A stretch of 64,000 bases of DNA from Wuchereria bancrofti (lineage: Eukaryota > Nematoda > Chromadorea > Rhabditida > Onchocercidae), in assembly GCA_005281725.1 (NCBI GenBank), contig SSBO01000007.1:6337742-6401741 (forward strand), given 5' to 3'. Positions 42,437 to 55,495 of the stretch are shown piece after piece; position 1 is the first letter of the stretch, and every line of letters begins with the position of its first letter. The notes below the pieces were generated by a model that saw nothing but the letters and a program-made list of their open reading frames with translations, was not told the DNA's origin and made no database searches. A program made the position numbers and the translations under genes.

Positions 42437-43185
42437 AAATGAAAACTACCAGTATAAACTATTAATAGAGATGGAACAAATAATATGAATATACCGAAAT
42501 ATTAATAATTAAAATGGTTAATATGAAATAAAAAAATGAATGGAATTTATTTTTTCGATTGCGCGAATTCTTCAATAAATCAAAAAATGTAAAAAAATTT
42601 CTAATTGAAAATAAAATAGAAAAATATAATCGAACAGCATTAAATAATAATAAAATGATTAAAGTGTAAATGAATGGAAATTTTATGAACAAATGAATAA
42701 TGAATAAATAAAATACGTTTGCATGGTAATTTAAGAAGCAATGGGCAAATTAATATGTCTACAATGGTAAGAATAAAAAAAAGTACTGGTATATATGTAC
42801 TAAATAACTAAATTACTAAATAAGGAAGTAAGAAAATAAATAAATAAAAATGTAAGCAGAATAGCTAACTAATAAACAGACAGATAACTAATTAAGGTGA
42901 TATGATAAAAACGAAGACGCTAATGTACATAAACATCAGGAATATTAGCAATTATTATGATCATCAAAAGGGATCAATAATTGCTTATCAGAAAGATTGT
43001 TGATAAGCTTATCAATGCTGTTCAGCGTAATAATCCTTCCGATCTTAATGATAATGATGCAAACCATATGGTTGTTACGAGAATATATGAATCACCGGAA
43101 AAACATTCCCAAATATTATCCATTTCATTGTTAATTAATTCATTCTGGAACAAGTTATCTTCCAGTATTGATTAAAGTAATATAT
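42437..43185. other. FA2H upstream region with one orphan open frame
   Basis: Mostly AT-rich. A plus-strand open frame ends at 43175 (TAA) and runs from about 42981, with codon use that looks less random than its surroundings (see findings). It has no upstream ATG in frame before 43068 and no recognisable domain, so I do not call a gene. Confidence 0.4.
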
Positions 43186-43573
43186 TAATCATCTCATTAT
43201 CATCATCATCGTTATCATCATTATCACCGTCGTTATCATCAACATCATTATCACCACTATCATCGTTATTACCATTATCATTATCACATTATTGCATTAT
43301 TATCACTGTTATAATCATTATCATCATCATCACATTATCGCATTACCATCATCATCATCGTTATCATCATTATCATCACTGTTGCCATCATCATCACCAC
43401 CAACATCACCACATTATCATCATCGTTATTATCATCATCACCACCATCATCATTACATTATCATCATCATCAACATCACAGTATCATTATCATCACATTA
43501 TCGTATTATCATCATCATTATCATCATGATTTCTCCGAATTGTCTCATAAATATCATCATTACTACTGTAATG
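43186..43573. repeat. (ATC)n trinucleotide tract
   Basis: About 380 bp of imperfect ATC units with CAC, GTT and ATT variants. The open frames over it are repeat artefacts. Confidence 0.95.
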
Positions 43574-44020
43574 TAATTTTAATGAAACAAATTTTAAAAA
43601 AGTAAAATCACTCATTTGCCAACTAACTCAATAACAAGAACTTTCAAGAGTTTTAAGAGTTTCATTATATTTTTTGTTTCAAGAGTTTTAATCACATTAT
43701 TTCAAATTTTTTTTTTCTTTTTCGAATTAAATGTCTCATAAATTATACAAGTGTAATTTGTGACTGCTCTAAAAAAGTTTTCTTTTAATTTTAATTAAAC
43801 TGAAAATAAGGGCGGGAACAGAACTGTAATTTAAATTCGAATTAAACATTTTGGAAAAAAAAAGTAAAGTAATCCATACATTTATTAACTAAAATAAATA
43901 GATGATAAAACCCTACAACAACAAAAAAAAAAAAATGGTACGAAGTTTAAATTTGGTAAATAATAAGCTTCGTCAAAATGCTAAAATATACGGTGGAATG
44001 TAATTGATGAAAAGAAAAAA

Positions 44021-44455
44021 GTGATAATGATTTGGTTAATGATAGTGATACTAATAGTGATAGTGATAGTGACGGTGATAATGGTAGTGGTAGAAGTAGC
44101 GATATTAATAGTGATAGCGATAATGATGATGACAGTGACATTGAGTAATAATGATGGTGATAATGTTGATGATAATGATAGTAATATTGTGGTGACAGTC
44201 ATAGTCGTCATAGTGATAATGATGATAATAGTGGCGGTGACAATAATAGTGACTGAAAATGATGGAGACAATTATAGTGATAGTGAGAGCGATAGTAACT
44301 GATATTAACAGTGATGTGATAATGATGATAGTGATGATGAAGGTGATAACGACAACGACAGTGATAGTAATAATAGTAATGATAATAATACTGATAGTAA
44401 TGGCAATAGTGATGGTGATAGCGATAGTGACAATGATAATGATGATGATGGTTAG
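44021..44455. repeat. (GAT/AGTGAT)n tract, the reverse complement class of the tract at 43.2 kb
   Basis: Imperfect GATAGTGATAAT units over about 430 bp. On the other strand this is an ATC/ATT tract, so it lies inverted to the tract 450 bp upstream. Confidence 0.95.
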
Positions 44456-44507
44456 CGCGGCTAGTGGTTGGCGGTTGGCCGTTTGTATAATTGTGTACGG
44501 GTATGTA

Positions 44508-44575
44508 AGTATGTGTATGTATGTATGTGTGTGTGTGTATGTGTGTGTATGTCTGTGTATGTGTGTATTTGTGTA
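44508..44575. repeat. (TG/TATG)n microsatellite
   Basis: Imperfect run of GTATGTGTG units, followed after about 75 bp by a TC-rich run near 44657-44690. Confidence 0.9.
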
Positions 44576-44699
44576 TGCGCTATGTCGATTATTTCTAATG
44601 CTATATTATCGATTTATTCTTTTCTTTTCCAGAATTCTCCAGAAAATCAGTTTACTTATCTCTCTCTCTCTTTCTCTTTATCTTCCTCTTACAACATTT

Positions 44700-45696
44700 A
44701 TTTGGTATTTGAATGAAAATTAAAAGGAATGAATGTAGTAGAAAGTATGTTAGAAAATTAAATTAGCCATAAATACATTGTTGATATAAAAAAAAAAAGA
44801 AAAAATTAAAAATAGCATTCGAATTTATTTTTTTTATCAGTTTATTCACATTTTTCTTTTTTTTTTAGAACAGCTTTTTATATAATATATTCTTATCAGT
44901 TACAATATTACATATATATTTGTATTTGAAATTAAATTCTTTTACATATTTCATTTTATAGTATTATATTTGAATTTAAATTTCCTCCACATTAATGATA
45001 ATAATAATAAAAAATTTGTAACGAAGTGTTAAAAAGTTATTATGAAAAAAAAAAAACTAAAATATTTCCTATTTTTTATTATTTGATTAGATAATTGATA
45101 GTGTAGTATCTGATAAATTAAAATTACAAATTTTTTTTTTTTAACATTAGTTTGCGAAAAAATAAAGAAGAAAAGGAGTAGAAGTTTTTGTTACAGTCTT
45201 TTTTTTTTTTTTTTGTTTATAATTTATCACTAGAATTATTATCATTTTACAAGGAGAAGGAAGAAAAAAAAAGAGGGAAGAAATGATGACAAATGATTAA
45301 TGTTAATTACCAATACTTCATTCTTCTTTAAATACAACATTAGGAATGCAAAAGGAAATTTAAAAAAAATAAAAAACTTGTTATATCTTTGTCTAAAATA
45401 AATTGTTTATATCGATGTAATCATTGAGCGAAATGGCAAATGTAAACTTTAAAAAAAAAAAGATGATTTTATTATTGAAATTTAACATTTAAAGAAAAAT
45501 GTCGAAAAGATTATTATTCAATTACAGCTAAATAACACAAAAATAATGCATAGAAATTGAAGAAAAAAAGAATATAAGAATGAATGAATAAATTGTTCAA
45601 TTAATAAATAATGATAAATGATAATAATTAAACAGCAATTGATTAATTGGACAGACACAATAATTGTAGAAAAAATAATAATCATTAAAAAATAAT
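44700..45696. other. AT-rich DNA, no gene seen
   Basis: Contains many poly-A and poly-T runs and no supportable exon. Confidence 0.55.
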
Positions 45697-45953
45697 NNNN
45701 NNNNNNNNNNNNNNNNNNNNNNNNNNNNNNNNNNNNNNNNNNNNNNNNNNNNNNNNNNNNNNNNNNNNNNNNNNNNNNNNNNNNNNNNNNNNNNNNNNNN
45801 NNNNNNNNNNNNNNNNNNNNNNNNNNNNNNNNNNNNNNNNNNNNNNNNNNNNNNNNNNNNNNNNNNNNNNNNNNNNNNNNNNNNNNNNNNNNNNNNNNNN
45901 NNNNNNNNNNNNNNNNNNNNNNNNNNNNNNNNNNNNNNNNNNNNNNNNNNNNN
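45697..45953. other. Assembly gap (257 N) in an AAT repeat
   Basis: A run of N from 45697 to 45953. Both edges are AAT/AAC-rich, especially 45954-46005, so the missing piece is probably a trinucleotide repeat. Confidence 0.98.
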
Positions 45954-46005
45954 AATAATAATAATAACAAAAACAATAATAATAATAACAGTAATAATAA
46001 TAAAT

Positions 46006-49000
46006 AAAATTGTTGAAATACGTATATGTGAACCGCGCGCGGCTTAATTGATTGATACATTACTGCTGCAATTGTGCACAACAACGATAAGTTCATTTTT
46101 AAATGAAGAGAGACAGTGAATGGCAAAAAAAACTTGTTGAAAAAAAAGTTTTTTTTTTTTTTCTATGATTTAAAAAAGTACTACTTGAAATGTGATTGAT
46201 TCATTAATATAAAATAATAAATTTTTTCTCGTTTTCTCCTTTTTTTTTTCTTATTCTAGTAAAAGGACAAAAAAAAAAAAAATTAGTAATTACTTCGTAA
46301 TTTTGCGATTTTGCGACAATTTTTCATAGTTTTTTCTTTTGTTTCACTTTTGAATGAAAAATTAAAATTTAATCGCCGTATTGAAATTACAATTTGTGAG
46401 CAAAAAAAAAAAAAAATCAGCAAGAAATTTATTGAGTGATCGTATCATTTAAATGCAAGCAAATTATTTATATAATTTATTTGTATTTAATGTAACAATG
46501 AAAATAACAATTAATTTAGAGTAATAATTTAAAATAAAAATGAAAAATTAAGGAATTGTTAATTGTTTTTAGTTATTACTAATCAAAATATCATCATACT
46601 ATTCAAAAAAAAAGGGAGAGAAAAGCAATTATATATTTTTTTGATGGGAACAATGATATATTCAAATCATTAAACCATTTAAAAAAAAAATCATTTAATG
46701 AATTTTTTTTTTTCAATTTCAATAGCATTAAAGCTTAATGGAAGCAATTATTGAATTCCCATCATTTCAAATACATTTCTGAATTTCTGATTTGTAGAGA
46801 CTAATAAATGAATAACAATGTTATCGAATAAAATAATCCAATTTAAAAATAAAATACAAATTAATAAGAGAAATGATTCTCGAATAGTACAAGAAAAAAA
46901 AGGAAAAAACGACAGTTAATATCAAAAATGATGGAAAATTTATTTCATTAATAATAACAATGATATAAATATGATTCTGTTATCAGTGATTATTTTCTTA
47001 GTTCAATTTAATTTCAATAAATTGATTAATTAATTGACAGTTTTTACATTTATTAAAATAAGAATTCGTTTGGAAATAATATTATTGGAGTGAAATTTTA
47101 TATTAATTAATTAATTAATATTTATTGATGAATCTTTTCCTTTTTTACTTGAATTTGATTAAATAGTTGAAATAAAAATTTGACGTTTTAACATCAAAAA
47201 AATTACCAAAAAAGTGTAATTCATTTATTATCTTACACTTATTGAAGTAAGGAATCGTTTAGAAATAATTTAAAATTATTCCAGAATTTACTACTGCTGT
47301 ATGAAAAATGATTTTGTTTATTTGATATTCACTAATCAATCATTTCTCTTGTCATGGTAATTTTTTTTTTTACAAATTTTAGTGAAATAGAATTGTAATT
47401 TAATGATTTTCTTTGAATTTAATATATAATTTAATTTTTAATATATATTTTTTTCAATTTTAATATGAGATGAAGATATGTGATTAATTAATAGATGAAA
47501 AAAATTTTAATTTGTGTTAGGAGAATAATTTTGAAAAAAAAAACAACAAAAAACGAAAATTAATATTTAGTAAAAATATAGGATTAAATAATTTGTTTGG
47601 AAAATCTGCTTTTAATTAATTAAAACTGTAATTGTAATGAAATTAAATTTTTCTTTTCTCTTCGTTATGTTTATTTTAATGCCAAAAAAAAATTTTTTTT
47701 CTTAATGTATGATTAATTTGATGTAACAATAATATATTATCGTTAAAATAATGATTTCAGAAAATTTTATTAAATGTAATATAATTTTACAAAAATATTA
47801 TTAATCGAAAAAGTTATACTGAATTTAAATTTCTAATCTAACTTTTATTATTTATTCCGCATTAATGGATTACGAAAAATTTTTTGTAGTGATATGTGAT
47901 ATGCAATTTGCTAATAATAATTTAATCTATTTTACGAAGAGAAAAAAGGAAAAAAAAATATTTATTTGAAATTATAAATTGCTTTGCAAAAAATTTGCTC
48001 AAATTTTATAAATTTTTTCCAATTGAACTATAAAATTTGATCATTTTTCTTCTTTTTTTATGTTTTAATTAGATAAATTTTCATTTTCAAATTATAATAA
48101 ATGCAAACAAAATTTATGACAAAATTAAATCATTCTTATCTAATCATGAAAATATTTTTTAGCGATAAGTGATAAGTGATAATTTAGAAGGATCATTTGG
48201 AAATTTCAATGAAATAACACAAATTGCAACGATTTTATTTTTTATTCTCTTTATTATCAGCAAAATAAATGATCATTTGATGAAATAAATGAATGAAATT
48301 TTGGACAAAGTTTGGGTAAGAAACATCTGAAATGATTTAGGAGAGAAAAGTAATAAATAAATTAATTAATTCATTATTAAAACTAATCATTTCTCCATTA
48401 TTACGTCATAATATTTGAATATATTAAAAAAAATCAAATATATAAATTATTACAAGAAACGATTAATTTATGAAATTAATTTTATGATGCAAATCTGTCA
48501 AATATTAAAAATGTTTTATTGTTACTTTTTTAACACGAACAATCAAATATTTATAACAATAATTTTATTAATTAATTAAGATTATAGGGATAATTAGCAG
48601 AGAATATTACAATTAGATGCTAATTACTAGGTAACATCTTCATTTGTATTCTTATAGAGAAAAATGAACTTCATAAAAATTTGATAGTGGCGTAAATTGT
48701 AGATTGTAGTTAAAATACAAAAGCGCTTCTTTTGGTGTTTGCTCATTGAAATACATTGATTAATGTCAATGATTTGGAAATATTTTATGGAAGTGGTTGA
48801 CAAAAAAAAAAAATTTTAATATAAAATTTAGCTGAATGCTTTCTTCCTTCTTTTTTTCATTTTTATGAATAAGAAGAAAAATGTGAAATGTTGTCAAAAA
48901 TGAAAAGATGACTCAAAATTAGCTAAATTATGAAACGATGAGCTCATAATAATTGAACCATTAAATATTAAATTAAATAATTTTTCAACAATTTGTTATA

Positions 49001-50378
49001 AATAATTTGCTTTTTTTAAAAACAAATTATTTGTTTAAATTTGTTCTATATATATTTTATAATTTTTATTTACTTTTTATCCATTTTATGTTTCATATTT
49101 ATTTTATACTTTGTATTTATTTCGTATTATATAATTATTTTTTTTAATAATTTATATTCTTTTTTTTATTTCCTATTCATTTTATAATTTTATATCCATT
49201 ACGTATTTTATATTTATTTTATGTTTTGTAAACATTTTTTTTTTCTACATTTTATATTTATTTTATTTGTAATCATTGTGCAATATTTTATTTTCATTCT
49301 CTTTTTTTTTACGATGAAACATTTATTTTGAGAAATATTTTAAGATAAGATAATCTTTGTTGCAAAATTCCTAATATTTATAAATTTTCAGTACTTTCTA
49401 ATTATATAATAAAATATTTCTACAAGATAACATATTAATTATTAAATCGAAAATATTAATTGACTTAAGGTATTTCAATAATTAATCATTGAAAATAAAT
49501 TGGAAATAAAGATGAGAGAATTAAATAAAAAATGATTCATTACATTGAATGAACATTAAACCATTTGTTACGAGCATATATGTTTTGTTTTTTTTTGTTT
49601 TTTTTTTGTTTTTTTTTTTTGTTTTTTGTTTTTTTTGTTTTTTTCTTGTAATGAATCATTTGTACTGAGAAATATTTTAAAATGAAATAATTTTTACTGT
49701 AGAAATTTCTATATTTATTACCTTTTGTTATTCTGAGGCATTTTTTTTATAATAACAAATATACTTAATTATTACTATTATTTCTAAATATTTACATCAC
49801 TAAATTATTTCATTTTTTTCTTTCTAATAATATTTATATATAGTTGTAAAAAAAAGTGCCTTTTGATTTTTTTTTCTTCATCTTCTAATATTCTTTACTT
49901 TCACATAATTTTTAAATTAAACATCAAGTATTTAATATAAATGCTATGTTTGGTCATAAAAAAAGAAAATTAAATGCAAAATATTTAAATTATATTTTGT
50001 ATACACTTAGTAAAATTAAAAAAGAAAGGTTTAGTATAGAAATTGTATATAGTTGATAAAAAAGAATTAAGAGCAAAATAATATTTAAAGTATATACTCT
50101 ATTTATTTGCAAAAAAATAAAAAAAGGTTAAAGGTTAAGTATTTAAAGTATGTATTGTAAATAGAAAATATATATATTTATGTATATAATATTTAAAATA
50201 TCAATATAAAGTACTATTGAAACAAATATCAATATATAATACTATTGGTACTTACATATAGTACTTAAAATATTAAAGGCTAACTATTTAAGGTTTGTAT
50301 TGCATAATTCACATTTGATATTTTAAGTATTATATATAAGTATTACATATTTTCCATTTTCCATATATATATTAAATA
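46006..50378. other. Gene-poor AT-rich DNA
   Basis: No exon or RNA gene could be supported over 4.3 kb. Poly-T runs interrupted by single G bases occur at 49580-49645. A GC palindrome CCGCGCGCGG stands out at 46033-46042. Confidence 0.55.
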
Positions 50379-50762
50379 TATTTGTATAATTTATTAAATA
50401 TTAAGTAGTATATATAAGTATATTTTTTGTTTAAATACTATTTAAATATGTATATTACTTTCATAATTTATTAAATACTAAGTAGTATATGTAAATATAT
50501 TTTTTACTTAAATACTATTACAAATATATTTATTACGTATACTTTTATAACTTATTAAATACTAAGCAGTATATGTATGATATATTTCCTATTTAAATAC
50601 TATTATAAATATATTATATATTACATATACTTTCATAATTTGTTAAATACTAAGTAGTTTTTAAGTAATTTATTAAATACTAAGTATATATATATATGAT
50701 ATATTTTTTACTTAAGTACTATCATAATATATATTATGCATGCATTTATAATTAATTAAATG
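50379..50762. repeat. About 84-bp tandem repeat, 4 to 5 diverged copies
   Basis: The word TAATTTATTAAATACTAAGTAG recurs with small changes near 50386, 50466, 50550, 50636 and 50667, followed by TATATGTAAATATATTTTTTACTTAAATACTAT-like sequence. One copy is truncated. The array lies just downstream of the olfactomedin gene stop. Confidence 0.8.
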
Positions 50763-50829
50763 CTATCTGTAAATGAATAATTAATTAATTATTTCATCTT
50801 TAAATATTTTTCTTTCTCCTTTTTTTTTA

Positions 50830-53800
50830 TTACATTCTTACTGTAATACTGTAAATAATACCATTATCAAAAATATTAATTGTTTTTGTTACATGATCAT
50901 ACTGTACATTTGATGGTATACCAAATCGTTTCCAACTACCTATTTCAGGCATATTATGAAAAAATTTGTCAGTGTTAAAATCATAAATAATATTTAAAAT
51001 ATTTGATGTAACATTTTGACTTATTGTATACAAATAATCGCATGCAATAAATGCATTAACAATAGTTTTTGTATTTAAAAAATGTAACATCCATGAATTA
51101 TGTTCCATTAATGTTATGCAATCACGTAACGAAGCTTTTAATGTACCATTCGAAATTGAATGATATAAAATCCATAAATGATTACCATCATTTTCCAAAT
51201 CCAAATATGAATGTGAAAATTTATAGATTGGAGTCTGAAAAGTTGAAGTAAAAAAAGAATTTTTTTTTTTTTTTTTTTAATTTCAATAGAAATTATTAGT
51301 TAAAAGTTTATAATTTAACAAAAATTTATTCTTATATCGTTTTTTTTTTCTTTTTTTGATATTTTATTCAAGTTTAATTTTATTGCTATTTGATATGAAC
51401 ACGATTTGAACTGAGCGAATTAGTCAAATGAATTGAGAAAATATCGTCTATAAGCTTAGAGTTTAAAAAAAATATATATATCAGATCTTTTGAATGGAGA
51501 AAAATGAATAATTTGTTGACGAAATGATAAGAATTATTAGTAAATTTGTAATTCTAATACCTTCCCTTCTTCCTTTTTCAGAAGAAAAATTTTCATTTCA
51601 CTAATCAAAGATTTCAAAATATTTAATGTTGAACATAAGGCATAATCTCATTATCCCAGATGGTCAATGGTCAATTCCGGATTTTATGTGAGATAACGAT
51701 GACTAACTGATTGAGGATTTTCCTGATTATTGTGACAATTTGTAAAAGTCAATCATTATTCATTGAAACATATGGAGAAATTTGCATAAAATCAAAGATA
51801 TTTCTATCCGTTTTAAAATCTATTAATTTTACTACGATAATATTTCTCTATTAGATTTGATATGAAAAATTTGGTATAAGAGTAAATTTCAGAAAAACAA
51901 CATTTTACACTTTTTTTTGCCAGAATTGCATATTAAGAAAATGAATGCAAAGATTTATTGTGTTGTTCGAATTTAATTTTCGTTTTTTTTTTTTAAAAAA
52001 ATTTCAAAATGCTCAAATTGTCGCTGTTGATAAATTTACGTATAGTTTCATCTTCTGTTAACAAACATTTGCATATGTGAAAAATATTAATTTGCAAAAT
52101 TTGTATGCTAATGCAATCGAAGTTATCCATTTTTTTTTTTTTGATATCTATTAATTTTTCTAATATTTTAAATATAATTTGAAAAATTTGAAACAAACTT
52201 TTAGAGCACCAATTGCTACACTTTTTGAACGTTTTTCATTAATTTGATATGAATAAATGTGCGATGTTGCTGATGCGTAATAAATGAAATTATTTCCATA
52301 ACATGCGGCATTGTCTGTACCATCAAATTGCGCCGAATCCAGAGAATGTATTGCAGACGGATGCGAAAATCGTAAATCAGTTAGATTATAATATTCAAAA
52401 ACATTATATCCAAGCGAATATTCAGTCTAAAATTCATATTAAATTTTATGATCAAAATAAAAATTAAGTGAAAAAGGAAATTAATTGCAGCACTGAAGTT
52501 AGCAGAAAAGTTTTTTTGTTTTCAGTAAGATTTAAATATATTTAAATAGTATAAATAACAAATATTTATCTATGTTATATTATATAATAAATTCATTTAA
52601 AGTTTCAAAATAACACAATTGTATTCATTTGCCATTTGATTTGAGTAATACAATTCTGTAATTTGATTTATTTTTAAACCAAACGATAATTTAAGAATTT
52701 CGAGATTAGTTTTTTCTTTTTTTTTAAATGCAACTAATTTCATATTAAACAATACAACTTGAGACTTCCAATATTTAATTTTTTAATTGCTCCAATTCTT
52801 TCAATCATTGATTAAGCTTGGAAATTGATCTATTCATATCTAATTAGATTCATTATTTAATACTGTAATTATTGAGTTCTAAGTAGTGAAGTTTTTTTCG
52901 AAGGAAATTTTACATTGAAGTAGAAGTGCCAAAAATACTTAATTAATGGACCTTTATGAGTAATAAACAAATAGGCTTAATTATACTATAAAATAGTTAG
53001 GTTTAATTGTACTGTAAAATAGTTAGACTTAATTATACTGTAAAATAGTTAGACTTAGTTATACTGTAAAATAGTTAGGTCAATTATACTGTAAAATATT
53101 TAGGCTTAATTATACTGCAAAACAGTTAGGCTTGATCACGCTGTACAATAGTTAGGCTTAATTATACTGTAAAGTAGCCAGGCTTAATTATACTGTAAAA
53201 CAGTTGAGCTCAATTATACTGTATAGGCCTAATCATACTGTAAAATGTGCACAATAAAAGATGAAATCTGAAAAGTTTGAAATGATTTTAACCTGAAACC
53301 AACGTGTACCATATCGAACAATGCCACCAATTCTATTCAAACGCCGAGCCAAAATATGTGGCTGAGAAATTGAACTAATCATGCCACATCCTGAAAAAAA
53401 AATATAAAAAAAGTTTCTACTTTTTTTAAAATATTCCTTTTCTTCTCTTTCAAATTTAAAAATAACCGTGAAAGTGTATTTACTTTTTTTTAGCTATAAA
53501 TAGTCATTTAAGTTGAGGCAAAAAAATGATAATTGGCATGGAAAATTAGCTGTACAATTGTTAAGCTTATTTATGAGATGTTATATTAGATGCTGAGAAA
53601 ATTCAGAGAAATGCATGTATTACAATTGTGACAGAGATTGAGAGTAAAAGGAAAGACAATTGCAATTGAAGAGAAGCTGAATATATTTGCAAACTAGCGG
53701 ATACTTTCTCTTTTTTAGCATATTTCCTTTTGTTAGCTAAAACTTTAATTTAGAATTTTATGAAATAATTATTCAAAGAATTAGACGTATTTCACGTACG

Positions 53801-55495
53801 CAAAATTCAAAGTTAGCAGCAGTTTATTGATAATACGGAAAAAAAAGAAAGCGAAAAAAAGTAAAATATATGCTATGTGGATGAAACATTTCTACGGGAA
53901 TATTTTGTAAATTTCATTCATGTTTCTTCCAGCTTCTACATAAAGTAATAATGCGTATAGAATACAATCATCCGGATTCCGGATTAAATTGCAGATAAAT
54001 ATGAAGATGAGAACATTCCGGATTATACAAACAAAAGTTAATTTAAAGCATGAGACATGCTTCTTTTTCATATTTTTTATTAAAAGAAGATTCATGAATT
54101 CAGATTCATGAAACATTCATGAATTTTATAAATCAATTCACTTACAAGATGCTTCTGTGACAGGATTCACTGGTGACAGAACTACAGGACTCAGTTTGTG
54201 ACAGAATTATAGAATTTATTCATGACCGGATTTATTTATAACGACGGGATTCATTTGTGACGGATACAGAATTCATTTGTGACGGATACAGGATTCATTT
54301 GTGACGGATACAGGATTCATTTGTGACAGATACAGAATTTATTTGTGACGGATACAGAATTCATTTGTAACGGATACAGAATTCATTTGTGACGGATACA
54401 GGATTCATTTACGGTAGGATTTATTTGTGATAGAAATTTTTTTTTTTTGTGATTGTAACAGAAATTACTTACCAATAAATTTACTTAACTTAACATTCAT
54501 TTGCAGCAGGATTCACTTACGAGAAGGATTTACTTAAAAGACACTTACGAGATGATAAGATGAACTTTATGACCTGTCTGATTAACGGAAAGCTTTTAAG
54601 TTTTTCTAAATATTACCTCGTTTATTCGAGCTTCTCGGTTTGTTGCTATAATTCGTAAAAATTTTTGCATGTTTCCATTTGTGTTTCATACGTCGTTTGC
54701 TATGTTCCTCACAAATAACTTTCAATGATTTATCCTGAAATTTCAATATTAATATTTAATATAATTAATTCGAGAAAAATAATACATAAAATGTAATAAT
54801 TATTAATGTTCTTATTCTAACACATTATTCATGGAAGAGTTGTTGTATAAAAATATCAAACTTAAAATAAGATATTACTTATACCTAAATTTTTAAATGA
54901 CTTTAATTTCGTATTTCAACAATTCTCATATAAAAAAAAAAGTAAAGTTAGATAAAATAAAGTAAAAATTAAAGGCGAAAATTCAAATTTTAAATAAACA
55001 AAGCTGTTTTTTTTTTTTTCAATTATAAAATTAACCGAAATTTGCGCATAAATTGGAAGATATAGTGCAGATGGTGACAGTGACGGTGATAATGATAAAT
55101 CTGCGAATTTCCATTTATCACTATTTTCAACATTACGTATTTCTCGTCGATATCGCGTATGATTTATTATCATTTCGCATGTATCATTTTGTTGATTGAT
55201 TAATTTTGATGACTAAAATTTTAAAAATTCTTAAAATTTCTTTTTTCTTATTGTTTTTTCTGAAAAATTTTTTTTGCTGTTTTGCTTTTTTGCATATTTT
55301 TTAAATTGTTTGGAAAAGAAGAAATAATTGAAAATAATTGAATTAAATTCAAAAAAAAAGAAAGGAAAACATCTACCGGTTGTAGTAATAAGATTCCAAT
55401 AATTATTGTTTCAAGAACTATAAATGTAGCAAGAAAAATGATAATTAAACGAATAAATAATAATTGCTTATTGTCGTACATCGGAGAAATAAACT
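50830..55495 (-). CDS. Type II membrane olfactomedin-domain protein
   Basis: Six exons (55481-55377, 55212-55036, 54734-54617, 53390-53293, 52426-52199, 51234-50830) give 376 residues. An N-terminal signal anchor (residues about 8-33) follows a short cytoplasmic start, so the rest is extracellular. A stalk of about 100 residues holds a furin-like RYRR at 55-58 and a Ser/Pro-rich patch. The olfactomedin domain spans about 135-373, near its usual 250. It starts GCGMISSISQPHIL and includes ENDGNHLWILY, VNAFIACDYLY and NIFDNGIIYSI. C135 and C307 are placed for the domain disulfide. D258, N302/A303 and D365 align with the calcium ligands of myocilin. The architecture recalls colmedins/gliomedin (C. 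elegans UNC-122), but I see no collagen Gly-X-Y segment. TTTTAG ends 12 nt before the ATG. Donors GTTAAT, GTTAAA and GTTTGT are atypical. Confidence 0.92.
52971..53250. repeat. 26-bp minisatellite, about 10 copies, in an olfactomedin-gene intron
   Basis: The unit is AGTTAGGCTTAATTATACTGTAAAAT with substitutions and a few shortened copies. It sits in the intron between 53293 and 52426. Confidence 0.95.
54160..54440. repeat. 22-bp minisatellite in an olfactomedin-gene intron
   Basis: The unit GATTCATTTGTGACGGATACAG recurs with an exact 22-bp step from 54248, with degenerate units (GTGACAGAACTACAGGACTCAG) on the upstream side. It is distinctly GC-richer than the intron around it. Confidence 0.95.

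Noticed and set aside
45518..46126. 202-residue minus-strand frame crossing the N gap
   Set aside because: Most of it is unknown residues from N bases and a Leu run from the AAT repeat.
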